Source: Gp1-AA122 sp036378535
GTDB taxonomy: Bacteria > Acidobacteriota > Terriglobia > Terriglobales > Acidobacteriaceae
Assembly: GCA_036378535.1 (NCBI GenBank)
Contig: DASUWH010000088.1
Coordinates: forward strand, 1 to 64,000
Direction: 5' to 3'
DNA: 64,000 nucleotides
Position 1 is the first letter of the stretch; every line of letters begins with the position of its first letter. The translations under genes and the position numbers were made by a program. The notes beneath the pieces were generated by a model, which had not been told where the DNA came from, searched no databases, and saw nothing but the letters and a program-made list of their open reading frames with translations. Of this stretch, positions 51,137 through 59,936 are shown one piece after another.

Positions 51137-52057
51137 TTACGGCTGGGAGGCGACGAATTTTTGCGCAGTCCACGTCTCTATGGGAATCAAGCCGCCGCAG
51201 TCCAGGCACTTGGTCACGGAAAACTGGGTTGAGCAGTAGGGGCACTTGGCCTGGGTGACAAAAGTGTCGAAGGGTTGGCCGCACTGGCCGCACTTCCAGA
51301 ACGCGCCGATGGGCGGTGCGGTGTTGCAACGAGGACAGGCAAAACCTTCGTGGCGCGGCAGCTTCGCGAAACGCGCCAAGGCACGGGCATGCTGCAGTCC
51401 ACCCCAGCAATTCATCAGCATGAACGCTGCAAGAATGCCTAGCCATGCTGAATGAACGTATATGGCAAAGACGATGAATCCGGCTATGCCGAGCAAGCCG
51501 ATGACAGTAGCGACCATCAAACTGCGGGCGCGGCCGAGGACAAACCACAACAGCGAGCGGAGAATCTGGCCGCCGTCCAAAGGATAGACAGGCAGCATGT
51601 TGAAAATGAGCAAGAGGGCGTTGATATAGAAGACCGCCTTCAAGAGAGCATAGGCATTGGGCAAGGTCATTGCCCAGTCCGCCGATCGGCTGACCGCCCC
51701 CAGGGCGAAGAGCACCGGCACCAGCGCAACATTGACCAGCGGGCCCGCGGCAATAGCCCACAGCGTAGCGCCGGGCCGCTGCGGCGGGTTCACATAGGCG
51801 ACCCCGCCGAGTGGCCAAAGAATGATTTGATTTGCCTCTCCTCCCACTTGCCGGCATGCCAGAGCGTGGCCGAACTCGTGCAGCAACACGATCAGAAAAA
51901 GTGACACATATTCGAGAACGTTCCAGGTCAGAGAGGAATAACTTCTGGAGCGGGTGCTGATTTCGTAGGCGGCCACCAGAAACCAGGACCAGTGGAGAAA
52001 CACGTCAATACCCGAGTAACTGAACAGGCGAATGGAGCCTTGTTTACCGGTGGGCAT
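51137..52057 (-). CDS. Site-2 protease (M50) with C-terminal zinc ribbons
   Basis: 306 residues. The HEFGHA motif (about residues 60-65) and the NMLPVYPLDGGQ motif mark the M50 intramembrane metalloprotease core, with about six helices. After residue 240 comes a soluble end with four Cys pairs: CPRC, CGQC, CPYC, CLDC, which form two zinc ribbons. The ribbon tail is not a usual part of S2P enzymes and could bind a substrate or nucleic acid. The cellular substrate is unknown. Confidence 0.9.
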   Translation of the reverse strand: MPTGKQGSIRLFSYSGIDVFLHWSWFLVAAYEISTRSRSYSSLTWNVLEYVSLFLIVLLHEFGHALACRQVGGEANQIILWPLGGVAYVNPPQRPGATLWAIAAGPLVNVALVPVLFALGAVSRSADWAMTLPNAYALLKAVFYINALLLIFNMLPVYPLDGGQILRSLLWFVLGRARSLMVATVIGLLGIAGFIVFAIYVHSAWLGILAAFMLMNCWGGLQHARALARFAKLPRHEGFACPRCNTAPPIGAFWKCGQCGQPFDTFVTQAKCPYCSTQFSVTKCLDCGGLIPIETWTAQKFVASQP

Positions 52058-52138
52058 GTTTGAACATTCTAAGATGCGGACACATAGATTCTGGCATTTT
52101 TTGCCCCGATGCGAGGAGCACCCGAGTTGCCGGCATGC

Positions 52139-52651
52139 TCAATCCTTGGTTGGCAGCGACGGCGCCATGTCCTGCGGGAAAGACTTGAAGGCTACTTCAC
52201 GCGAGCGCGATGAAATCTTCTTGTCGGCGTCGGTCGTGTGCTCGACGAGGGTGCCGTTCAAAATGTAATAAGCTTCCTCGCCGGGCTGCTTTCCAGATCC
52301 GCGGTTCACGGTCCCGGTGAAATCGAACCAGACACCGTGGACAGTCTCGGTCGTGAAGGTCAGCTTGTTGCCGTTCAGTTTCCCTTCCTTGAAGAAGTGA
52401 TCGAGAAAGGCGTCTTTGTCACTCTCCAGATCGCCAAAGCGGGAGACGAATCCAGTGACCTGACCGGCATCTTCCACGGTGATCTGCACAAACTCGCCGT
52501 CGCGCAAGAAACTGTACATGCCGGAATACTCGGCGGATTTGTCAGGTGGGTGGGCTGGGGGCGCGCTGTCCTGGGCGGCGAGGATCGTGACGCTCAGCAG
52601 GCAGCAGGCAATCACTTGGAGGATCGTGCTCAGCCGTAGGCTGATGTTCAT
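52139..52651 (-). CDS. Secreted protein of unknown function
   Basis: 170 residues with a signal peptide (ILQVIACCLLSVTILAAQD). The mature part is beta-rich (EYSGMYSFLRDGEFVQITVEDAGQVTGFVSRFGD, NGNKLTFTTETVHGVWFDFTGTV) and looks like a small lipocalin-like or copper-resistance-type barrel. No family is known to me. Single gene. Confidence 0.68.
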   Translation of the reverse strand: MNISLRLSTILQVIACCLLSVTILAAQDSAPPAHPPDKSAEYSGMYSFLRDGEFVQITVEDAGQVTGFVSRFGDLESDKDAFLDHFFKEGKLNGNKLTFTTETVHGVWFDFTGTVNRGSGKQPGEEAYYILNGTLVEHTTDADKKISSRSREVAFKSFPQDMAPSLPTKD

Positions 52652-52768
52652 AGCTGCTAATGGTATTACAAGTGTCTGTCTTGGGCAGTTCTTTTTACCG
52701 CCCTTCTCATTTCAGAGATCACTGCCGCCCTGAACTATAATTATGAGAACCTCGCGTACGGGCAAGCC

Positions 52769-54541
52769 ATGAGTAATGACATTCTGAGGGGTTCCGACTC
52801 TGACACCGGCTTGCCGCAAGCTTTTACGCCCAGACTGCTGATCGAACCAGAGCGCGCCCACCGGATATTTATTCGAAACCTCCGGGATGTTCTCTTACCT
52901 CGCCGAATGGTCCGACGAGCAGAAGCGAGGGAATCGCCGGAATTCTGGTCGGATGTATTCGTCTCCTCGGGATTGCCCTGGTGGCGTTTTCTGGAATCCT
53001 TTGCGGTGCACGCGCTGGTGTTGGCAGGCGTGTGGGGCGCGTCGCGAGCGTGGTTGTTACGACCGCAGGTTTTGCCGCCGATGGTATTTTCCAAGCACGA
53101 TGTTATTTACTTTCCTGCGTCGGAGTATCTGCCGCCCCTCGATACGGGGAACGCCGTCCCGCGCACGGCGGAAAAAGGTGAGCCGGTATTCAGCAAGCAG
53201 GCCATTATTTCGGTGCCACCGGAAGCAGATAACCGAAGGCAGACAGTAGTTACGGCTCCTGACATCAAGTTGAATCGTGACGTTCCCTTGCCGAATGTGG
53301 TGGCGTGGGATGCAGTGAGTCCGGCGGTACCGGTCGCCGCAGTCAGCCGATTGCAACTACCACTTCAGCCGTCTACGGCAATTGTAGCGCCGCCGCCAAT
53401 AGTCGAGGCAGCCGCGGCTCGCCATCGCCTGGATCTGCCGAGCAGTGCTGTGATCGCGCCGCCGCCCGATGCTTCGTCTGCGGTATCGCTTCATATGGTG
53501 GTGACCCCGCAGGCGGCGATCATCGAACCGCCTCCGGTCGTCGAGGGCCGCATTCGACGGGTGGGCGATATCAACATTGGACACTCGGAGATCATTCCTC
53601 CGCCGCCACAGCTTCCGACCAGCGAGCAGCGGATGATCGCTTACCAAGCCGCGATTGAGAAAGGAAATGTGGCGAGTGATGTCATTCCGCCACCGCCGAG
53701 CGTTCACAATGTTGGTGCTTCCCGTTTACGGGCACGGGCAGGAACTTCTGCGACGGAGATTGTTCCGCCACCGCCGGCGGTGGCTGGCAGCGATCATGCC
53801 AAGAACAGGATTGTCGCGCTTAACCTGCAACCGGTTGCGGTAGCACCGCCGATCGCAAATGGTAATCGGCGCGGCACATTTGCGACAGCGGAGAAGGGTA
53901 AGCCGGGCGCGGCGGGAACGCCGAATATTCAGGATCGTGCAGGCAGAAGTAACGGGGCGGTGGGTTCACGATCGGGCTTGCCTCCAGGGCTTCTGGTCAA
54001 GCCCGAGGCGAGTGCGGGGCACAGCGGAGGCGATGCAAATTCAAATTCCAATCCGCTGGTTGCGAAGGCAGAGGCGCCGTTGCGAGTCGGCCCGGCGCCG
54101 CGGCGCGCCATGGTAAGCACTTCGGCGCCGACAGAAGAGGAACGCGAGGTATTCGGGAATCGAAGGCTTTATTCGATGATCCTGAACATGCCCAACCTGA
54201 ACTCGGCGGGAGGCAGTTGGGTGATACGGTTTGCCGAGTTGAAGAACGGCTCGGGGCAAGGCGATCTGATGGCGCCCGAGGCGACCCGTAAAGTCGATCC
54301 CGCTTATCCGCTGGAACTGATGCGCACGCAGATTCAAGGGAAAGTGATGCTCTATGCGGTAATTCGCAGCGACGGAAGCGTCGGAGAGGTGCGCGTGCTG
54401 AACAGCGTGGACGAGAGGCTGGACGAGTACGCGCGCGTGGCGCTCTCGCGCTGGCATTTCCGGCCTGCCACCAAGGGGGGCAGCGCCGTCGACCTGGAAG
54501 CAGTGGTCACAATTCCCTTCCGGGCACAGCCGGCATTTTAG
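52769..54541 (+). CDS. TonB-family protein with repeated PPP motifs
   Basis: 590 residues. An N-terminal cytoplasmic stretch precedes one helix (FLESFAVHALVLAGVWGAS, about 75-93), then a long periplasmic linker, and a C-terminal TonB domain (about 510-588: DPAYPLELMRTQIQGKVMLYAVIRSDGSVGEVRVLNS to ALSRWHFRPATKGG). The linker holds at least six units of the type (A/V/E)-I-(V/I)-x-PPP (IVAPPP, VIAPPP, IIEPPP, IIPPPP, VIPPPP, IVPPPP) spaced by 25-50 residues. No ExbB/ExbD genes are near. It may energise receptors or form an anchor. Confidence 0.88.
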   Translation: MSNDILRGSDSDTGLPQAFTPRLLIEPERAHRIFIRNLRDVLLPRRMVRRAEARESPEFWSDVFVSSGLPWWRFLESFAVHALVLAGVWGASRAWLLRPQVLPPMVFSKHDVIYFPASEYLPPLDTGNAVPRTAEKGEPVFSKQAIISVPPEADNRRQTVVTAPDIKLNRDVPLPNVVAWDAVSPAVPVAAVSRLQLPLQPSTAIVAPPPIVEAAAARHRLDLPSSAVIAPPPDASSAVSLHMVVTPQAAIIEPPPVVEGRIRRVGDINIGHSEIIPPPPQLPTSEQRMIAYQAAIEKGNVASDVIPPPPSVHNVGASRLRARAGTSATEIVPPPPAVAGSDHAKNRIVALNLQPVAVAPPIANGNRRGTFATAEKGKPGAAGTPNIQDRAGRSNGAVGSRSGLPPGLLVKPEASAGHSGGDANSNSNPLVAKAEAPLRVGPAPRRAMVSTSAPTEEEREVFGNRRLYSMILNMPNLNSAGGSWVIRFAELKNGSGQGDLMAPEATRKVDPAYPLELMRTQIQGKVMLYAVIRSDGSVGEVRVLNSVDERLDEYARVALSRWHFRPATKGGSAVDLEAVVTIPFRAQPAF

Positions 54542-54665
54542 TCGCGTAGCCTTTGGTTTACCCGGCTCCGTTTCCAAACATACGTATAAGAAGTCAGCGG
54601 ACATCCTGCCGGCTGGCAGCACCGCAGGTGCTACTCGCATCCTAGTGGCGGGCTGAGTCGCAGAT

Positions 54666-55973
54666 ATGTCAAACGCCGAATTCGGGTCGCTAACGCTTTT
54701 TCTTTTCGTGCTGCTGGCGCTGGCCCGGGTTCTGGGCAATCTTTTCAGCCGTCTGCGGCAGCCGCGCGTGGTCGGGGAAATCCTTGCCGGCACACTACTC
54801 GGACCATCTCTGCTGGGACACTTTGCGCCGACTTTAGCCTCCGCCATACTTCCGCAGCACGGAGCGGCGCAAACTCCTTACGCGACGGTGCTGGCGTTCC
54901 TCTACAACTTCGGCTTGTTGCTGCTGATGTTTGCTTCGGGCGCGGAAACCAAGGGACTGTTCAATCGCGAGGACAGGCGAGAAGTTGCATGGCTCGGAGC
55001 CGTGGGCACGGGTGTGCCTTTTGTGCTGGCGCTGGGAGTCGGTGGATTTCTTCCCTTAGGGCGGCTCACCGGGCCGGCGGGCGGGCGCACTCCTTTGCTG
55101 CTGGTGGTGAGTATCGGCGTAGCCGTCACCTCGATTCCAGTTATTTCGAAGATCCTGCACGATCTGGGAATTTTGCATACCCGGTTTGCGCGGCTGGTGC
55201 TGGGAGTTGCGGTTATCGAGGACATAGTTCTTTGGGCGGTACTGGCCATTGCCACCGCACTGGCTAAATCAGGAACCGTGCCGCAGGGGCAAATCGCCGC
55301 CCACATTGCGGCCACCGTCATTTACTTCGGAATTGGATTGCTCGCGGCCCCCAAGGTGCTGCAGAAACTCACAAACGCGAGATGGAATTTCCTGGCGAGC
55401 AGTTCGCCCACGGCGTACGTAATCGTGGTGTTGCTTGCGTATGTCGGGATTGCGTCGCTGTTTGATATCAGCCTGGTATTCGCCGCTTATCTTGCCGGAT
55501 ATGGAATTGCCAGCGGCAGAGATTATCAGGCACACGCGATTGCCTCGGTGACGGATTTCTCTTTTGCCGTATTTATCCCCATCTATTTCGCGGTGGTTGG
55601 GTACAAGCTGGATCTGAGCAAGAGTTTCTCGCTGGGAATGGTAGCGGTGTTTCTGGTGGGCTCATCCCTGATGAAACTGTTCTCGGCGGGATTAGGGGCG
55701 AGAATCGCTGGATTCAGCCCGCGCGATTGCATCAATCTGGCAGCTGCTCTGAACGCCCGCGGAGGGCCGGGTATCGTGCTGGCCAGCGTTGCGTTCGACG
55801 CGGGCATTATCAACGCGAATTTTTACACGACATTGGTGATTGTAGCTGTGCTCACCAGCCAGGCGGCCGGAGCCTGGCTGGAACATCTGCTCAGGACAGA
55901 ACAGCCGCTGCTGTCAGCGCAGACGGCTGATGAGTCATTGGCAATCGCTGACGAAGAAGAGCTGGCTGCGTAG
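54666..55973 (+). CDS. Cation:proton antiporter, CPA2 family
   Basis: 435 residues with about 12 membrane helices. It opens LTLFLFVLLALARVLGNLFSRLRQPRVVGEILAGTLLGPSLLG, the typical KefB/GerN-like start. The pore region has RLVLGVAVIEDIVLWAVLAI, and LNARGGPGIVLASVAFDAGI is another family segment. No TrkA regulatory domain follows. Exchanges K+ or Na+ for protons; the ion is unknown. Confidence 0.92.
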   Translation: MSNAEFGSLTLFLFVLLALARVLGNLFSRLRQPRVVGEILAGTLLGPSLLGHFAPTLASAILPQHGAAQTPYATVLAFLYNFGLLLLMFASGAETKGLFNREDRREVAWLGAVGTGVPFVLALGVGGFLPLGRLTGPAGGRTPLLLVVSIGVAVTSIPVISKILHDLGILHTRFARLVLGVAVIEDIVLWAVLAIATALAKSGTVPQGQIAAHIAATVIYFGIGLLAAPKVLQKLTNARWNFLASSSPTAYVIVVLLAYVGIASLFDISLVFAAYLAGYGIASGRDYQAHAIASVTDFSFAVFIPIYFAVVGYKLDLSKSFSLGMVAVFLVGSSLMKLFSAGLGARIAGFSPRDCINLAAALNARGGPGIVLASVAFDAGIINANFYTTLVIVAVLTSQAAGAWLEHLLRTEQPLLSAQTADESLAIADEEELAA

Positions 55974-56231
55974 AGTGTGCAGCCGAGTGTTTCCATCCAG
56001 AGCAGACGAACCTACAGGGCTCTACGGTTAGACCCCTTCGCTTATTCAGTGTTCGCCTGATTGTTTCGCCCCACAACGACTTGCTTTACTCAAGATGCAA
56101 GAGCTGGCGGATTCCTTTCCCAGAGCTTCGTCTCGCGTCATCGCAAACCAGTGCTGATCGCCAGCGCAGGCAAGATGATGATTGGCGCGAATCGGCTGGC
56201 TCCGAAAAAGCACGTTAAGGAGATGATTAAG

Positions 56232-56705
56232 ATGAAGCGTTTACTCCAGGTACTAGCGATTCTGGTATTAGCGAGCGCATGGGTAGTGGCGCAATCAAGC
56301 GCAGGAACGGGCTCGAACGCGGGAAGCAGCTCCGGCAGCGGTTCCATGAGCGGCCAGAGCGGGACCAGCAACAGCACCACTCCGGGCGCCCAGGGGACAA
56401 ACAATGGCACGTCGGCCACGCCCGGACAATCCACGAACGGAGCCGATAGCGCGGGCCAGACCGGCTCCAGCACGTCCGGCAATACCGGCACCGCCGGCAC
56501 CAGCAATGGCGCGGGCAGCAGCAGCAACAGCAGTGACATGGGCGGCGGCAGCGGTAACGGCGCCAATGCCAATGGAAACAATACCAGTGGGAATGCCAGC
56601 GGCAACAGCAAGGGCGGCGGCGAGATCGCCTTCGGGACTTTCCTAGGCCTGGCAGCCCTGTGGGAAGTGACGCGCCGCAAGAAGCGCGCGGTTAGCACGC
56701 TCTAG
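56232..56705 (+). CDS. Gly/Ser/Asn-rich secreted protein with C-terminal sorting-like anchor
   Basis: 157 residues from the ATG at 56232, with AAGGAG nine bases upstream; the ATG at 56223 is too close to it. Signal peptide: KRLLQVLAILVLASAWVVAQ. The mature part is low-complexity Gly/Ser/Asn/Thr. The end has three parts: a Gly-rich turn (SKGGGE), a hydrophobic stretch (IAFGTFLGLAALWEV) and a basic cluster (TRRKKR). This is the plan of sortase-like and exosortase C-terminal signals, although no PEP motif is seen. The next gene, five bases on, encodes an exosortase-like protein. Confidence 0.8.
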   Translation: MKRLLQVLAILVLASAWVVAQSSAGTGSNAGSSSGSGSMSGQSGTSNSTTPGAQGTNNGTSATPGQSTNGADSAGQTGSSTSGNTGTAGTSNGAGSSSNSSDMGGGSGNGANANGNNTSGNASGNSKGGGEIAFGTFLGLAALWEVTRRKKRAVSTL

Positions 56706-56710
56706 TCCAA

Positions 56711-57250
56711 ATGTCAGCGACAGCTGTACACAACGCTTCCGTCCTGACGCAGTCCAGCCGGAACAGATCGCAGAGCCGAGCTCTGGCCATCCGTTTCACG
56801 CTGGCTGCGCTGGCGGTGGCGGTGAGTTATTTTTTTCGCTGGGAACTTCTTCGTCTCTGGACCTCCGAAGCGAACCTGCGGCTCGACCTGCTCGCCGGCA
56901 TTCACTTGCAAAGAATCTCGTCAGACACGGTAATGTGGCGAGGCGTGCTCTACCGTTACGAAAACCCGTGCACGTTTGTGGATGTCTGGTTTGGCTCTAT
57001 CCCGCTTCTCTGGAATCTGGGCAGAAGTGTGAAGCGAAATGCGTTGTTCATGACAGCGGTCGCGGCTGGCCTGTTTTGCTTTAACGTGTTTCGACTCTCT
57101 GTTTCGGATGTTCTGTTTGCCGCGGGATTGCCGTGGAACCTAGCTCACAATGTGGTCAGTGGGATCTCGTATTTCGTAGTGTGGCTGTGGATATGGACTC
57201 GGCTTCGAAATCAGCAATCATATCCGCCAACGGCAGTCCCCAGGTTGTGA
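56711..57250 (+). CDS. Compact exosortase/archaeosortase-like membrane protein
   Basis: 179 residues with about four or five membrane helices (FTLAALAVAVSYFFRW, FGSIPLLWNL, ALFMTAVAAGLFCFNVF, VVSGISYFVVWLWIW). The three catalytic positions of exosortases can be matched: Cys87 in ENPCTFVD, Arg128 in FNVFRLS, and His146 in NLAHNVVSG, with spacings of 41 and 18 residues. Exosortases cut C-terminal signals and move proteins to surface glycans. At under 200 residues it is short for the family. It directly follows a gene for a protein with a fitting C-terminal signal, so the two are a likely enzyme-substrate pair. Confidence 0.72.
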   Translation: MSATAVHNASVLTQSSRNRSQSRALAIRFTLAALAVAVSYFFRWELLRLWTSEANLRLDLLAGIHLQRISSDTVMWRGVLYRYENPCTFVDVWFGSIPLLWNLGRSVKRNALFMTAVAAGLFCFNVFRLSVSDVLFAAGLPWNLAHNVVSGISYFVVWLWIWTRLRNQQSYPPTAVPRL

Positions 57251-57297
57251 TCCGCGATTTCTGTTCCGAGCTTATAATTCCCCCTGGAGGTGCTCTC

Positions 57298-57645
57298 ATG
57301 AGAGTTCCCACCCTCCTCGGCGGCTTTCTCCTGGCAGGTTCCCTTCTGTGCGGCGCGAGCGACCAGGCCGCAATTGCGACTTTGAGCGTTGGCACAAATC
57401 CGCAGGACAGGGTTGAATCTAACTTCGGCAGCGCTGTGAATAAGCATAGCCAGCGGCCGCGCCTGAATCTTCGCGCGTTTGACCGCAGTCAATCCGACGC
57501 CAACGTGTGCTACATGATGCGGACGTACATCATGGTGCGTGAAGATCGGGATTCCGACGTGACCCGGCGCGATGGGCATATGACCTGCCAACCGGCATGG
57601 AAGTTTGAAGTGCGGAGCGCAGGGAGTGCGGCGGAAGATCGATAG
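57298..57645 (+). CDS. Small secreted protein of unknown function
   Basis: 115 residues from the ATG at 57298, with GGAGG seven bases upstream. Signal peptide: VPTLLGGFLLAGSLLCGAS. The mature part is charged, with two Cys (VCYMMRT and MTCQPAW). It follows the exosortase-like gene in the same direction after 47 bases and may belong to that unit. No family is recognised. Confidence 0.65.
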   Translation: MRVPTLLGGFLLAGSLLCGASDQAAIATLSVGTNPQDRVESNFGSAVNKHSQRPRLNLRAFDRSQSDANVCYMMRTYIMVREDRDSDVTRRDGHMTCQPAWKFEVRSAGSAAEDR

Positions 57646-57689
57646 TGATCGATATCATATTCCCGCGGCGGCCGGGGTAAGCGCAGGAT

Positions 57690-58571
57690 TCAGTGCGAAT
57701 TCCCTTTTACTTCTACTCCCGCCCATTTTTCCAGCAGGGTCAGGGTGGCTGCGTAATCGAGGTCCTGCTGCCCTTCTTCGCTGGCCAGATCGTAGACTTC
57801 TTCAACCGCCTCCAATCCGGGAAGCTTAATTCGGGACTCGCGGGCAGCATCGAGCGCGAGGCGGATATCCTTATGCATCAGGCGAAGCGGGAAATTGGGA
57901 GTGAAATCGCGGTGAAGAATGAAAGGCGCCTTGTAATCCACCACACCGGAGCGAACCATGGTGGCTTGCACCAGGGGAATAAGAGTTGCGGCGTCAACGC
58001 CGAGTTTAGTGGCAAGGGTGAGGGCTTCGGCAAAACCTTCGAAGATGAGCGCAATCTGCAGGTTCATCACCAGCTTGGCGGCCTGGCCTTTACTGGTTTC
58101 GCCCATGCGGAATACCTGCTTGCCCATGGCCTCGAAGAGAGGCTTGATTCTTTCGATGACGGCAGGATCTCCGCCCACCATAAAAATCAGGGCGGCGTTG
58201 GCGGCTCCTATTTTGGAGCCGGTCATGGGCGCATCGACCCAATCCACGCCGCGAGTGCGGACGCGCTCGGCAAACCTGCGAGTGGCGGAGGGAGAGATGG
58301 TGCTGGAATCGGCAATGATCATGCCCGGAGCCAGCGAGGGCTCAGCGCCATTGGGTCCAAAGAGAACTTGCTCGACAGCTTTGGTATCGGAGACACACAT
58401 CCAGATGACTTCGCGATCGCGAGCCGCGTCGGCGGGAGAATCAGCGGTGCGCGCGCCTTCCACCTGCTTGCCCGGAGTGCGATTCCAGACGGCCACATCG
58501 TGGCCAGCTTTAACCAGGTTTGCTGCCATGGCTTGGCCCATGATTCCCAGCCCTAAAAAAGCAACTCGCAT
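57690..58571 (-). CDS. NAD(P)-dependent beta-hydroxyacid dehydrogenase family protein
   Basis: 293 residues. The Rossmann motif GLGIMGQAMAANL opens the protein, followed by NRTPGK for the cofactor ribose or phosphate. DAPMTGSKIGAANAAL is the substrate-binding loop, and GQAAKLVMN has the catalytic Lys. This is the 3-hydroxyisobutyrate/tartronate semialdehyde/glyoxylate reductase family. Single gene; the substrate is not decided. Confidence 0.92.
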   Translation of the reverse strand: MRVAFLGLGIMGQAMAANLVKAGHDVAVWNRTPGKQVEGARTADSPADAARDREVIWMCVSDTKAVEQVLFGPNGAEPSLAPGMIIADSSTISPSATRRFAERVRTRGVDWVDAPMTGSKIGAANAALIFMVGGDPAVIERIKPLFEAMGKQVFRMGETSKGQAAKLVMNLQIALIFEGFAEALTLATKLGVDAATLIPLVQATMVRSGVVDYKAPFILHRDFTPNFPLRLMHKDIRLALDAARESRIKLPGLEAVEEVYDLASEEGQQDLDYAATLTLLEKWAGVEVKGNSH

Positions 58572-58743
58572 CCGGAGTGTCTCCTAATTGATTGATTCCA
58601 CTGCATGGATTAGATATGACCGTTGTAACCGTGGTCAAGTGATTCGCATCCAACCAAGTGAGAATGTTGGACTAAAATGCGTCGTTTACGGACGCCGCCC
58701 GCAGATGTAGGATACGGGCGAATTCATTCGCAAAATCTAATAG

Positions 58744-59640
58744 ATGATCAAAAGTACCCTGAATAATCGTTCGCTGCGGCGCCGTGCGGGTGCGTTCACA
58801 AAACTGATCCGGCACTCGGCCGTTACGCCGAGAACCGGCTCCGTGCACAAACCCATGCTGGTAAGCAATGGCGAACTGGGGCTGACCTTCATCGGGCATT
58901 CCAGCTTTTTTGTGCAGATGGCAGGGCAGAACGCCATCATCGATCCTAATTTTGCGCGCTGGCTGTTCGTGCTGAAACGGCTGCGCAAGCCGGGAGTGCG
59001 GGTCAGCGACCTGCCGCCGATGGATGTGGTCCTGGTCACGCACGCGCATTTTGATCATCTCCACCGGCCGTCTTTGCGCGCTATTGCTCAGAATACGCGA
59101 CGCAAGAGCGGGCGCGGTCCCATCATCGTGGTCCCCCATCATGTTTTTGATTTGGTTTCCGACCTGGGATTCGAAGATGTGGTGGAGCTGGACTGGTGGA
59201 ACAGCTATCGCCACGGCGGGCTGACCGTGACCCACGTTCCCTCGCGGCACTGGGGAGCGCGCATTCTGAAGGACGCGCACCGCGGGTATGGGGGCTATGT
59301 GCTGCGTGACCACAAACATTCGCTTTACCACGCCGGTGATACTGCGTATTTTTCAGGGTTCCGGGAGATTGGGCGGCGGCTGGCGCCGGAACTCGCGTTG
59401 TTGCCGATCGGAGCTTACAATCCGCCACAATTCCGCAACGTTCATACGGATCCTGCCGATGCCACGCGCGCTTTTCTCGATTTGAACGCGCGCTGGATGA
59501 TCCCAATGCATTACGGTACCTTCCGGCTGTCGCATGAGCCCATCGAAGAACCGCTGCAACTGCTTGAGCAGGAAGCGGAAGCAGCGGGGATCAGGGACCG
59601 TGTGGTCGTCCTGGAAGAAGGCATCACCCGATTTTTTTAA
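58744..59640 (+). CDS. NAPE-PLD/UlaG-like metallo-beta-lactamase-fold hydrolase
   Basis: 298 residues. LTFIGHSSFFVQMAGQNAIIDPNF is the usual opening. THAHFDHLH is the main zinc motif, PSRHWGAR and HAGDTAYF follow, and IPMHYGTF carries a late His. This matches the N-acyl-phosphatidylethanolamine phospholipase D-like branch. Probably a lipid or phosphodiester hydrolase; the natural substrate is unknown. No signal peptide is evident. Confidence 0.88.
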   Translation: MIKSTLNNRSLRRRAGAFTKLIRHSAVTPRTGSVHKPMLVSNGELGLTFIGHSSFFVQMAGQNAIIDPNFARWLFVLKRLRKPGVRVSDLPPMDVVLVTHAHFDHLHRPSLRAIAQNTRRKSGRGPIIVVPHHVFDLVSDLGFEDVVELDWWNSYRHGGLTVTHVPSRHWGARILKDAHRGYGGYVLRDHKHSLYHAGDTAYFSGFREIGRRLAPELALLPIGAYNPPQFRNVHTDPADATRAFLDLNARWMIPMHYGTFRLSHEPIEEPLQLLEQEAEAAGIRDRVVVLEEGITRFF

Positions 59641-59936
59641 TGGTTCGAACGATGCGCCTGCAACCCGCGTTTTCTCCTGTATTCATCCGGGTTTTCCCAC
59701 CATGTCCTCAGTCCATTGGATGTAAAACGCCGCCTGCCTTTTTCCGAGCTTTTTGTCCGAACAAACGTCGACCCGGGGGGCGTTTCGGAGCCAGCATGGC
59801 ATGTCGAGGTTCTAACATGCTTTCGTTAAATCTCACCCGCTAATCTCAGTGCCTTTTTCAACAACCACGCCTGATAGCGTCGACCACCATTCGACTGCAG
59901 GTCGTGGGAGATTACATGAGTGAGGGCGAAGTGGCT
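59641..59936. other. Gene-free spacer
   Basis: No supported gene, RNA or repeat was seen in these 296 bases between the hydrolase and the convergent secreted protein gene. The GGTTCGAAC near 59642 looks like a tRNA T-loop but no acceptor stem or other arms can be built around it. Confidence 0.6.

Noticed and set aside
57693..58556. Plus-strand frame of 287 residues opposite the beta-hydroxyacid dehydrogenase gene
   Set aside because: The minus-strand protein has all family motifs; the plus frame has none.
59641..59720. Possible tRNA around GGTTCGAAC
   Set aside because: No anticodon arm, D arm or acceptor stem can be built around the T-loop-like sequence.
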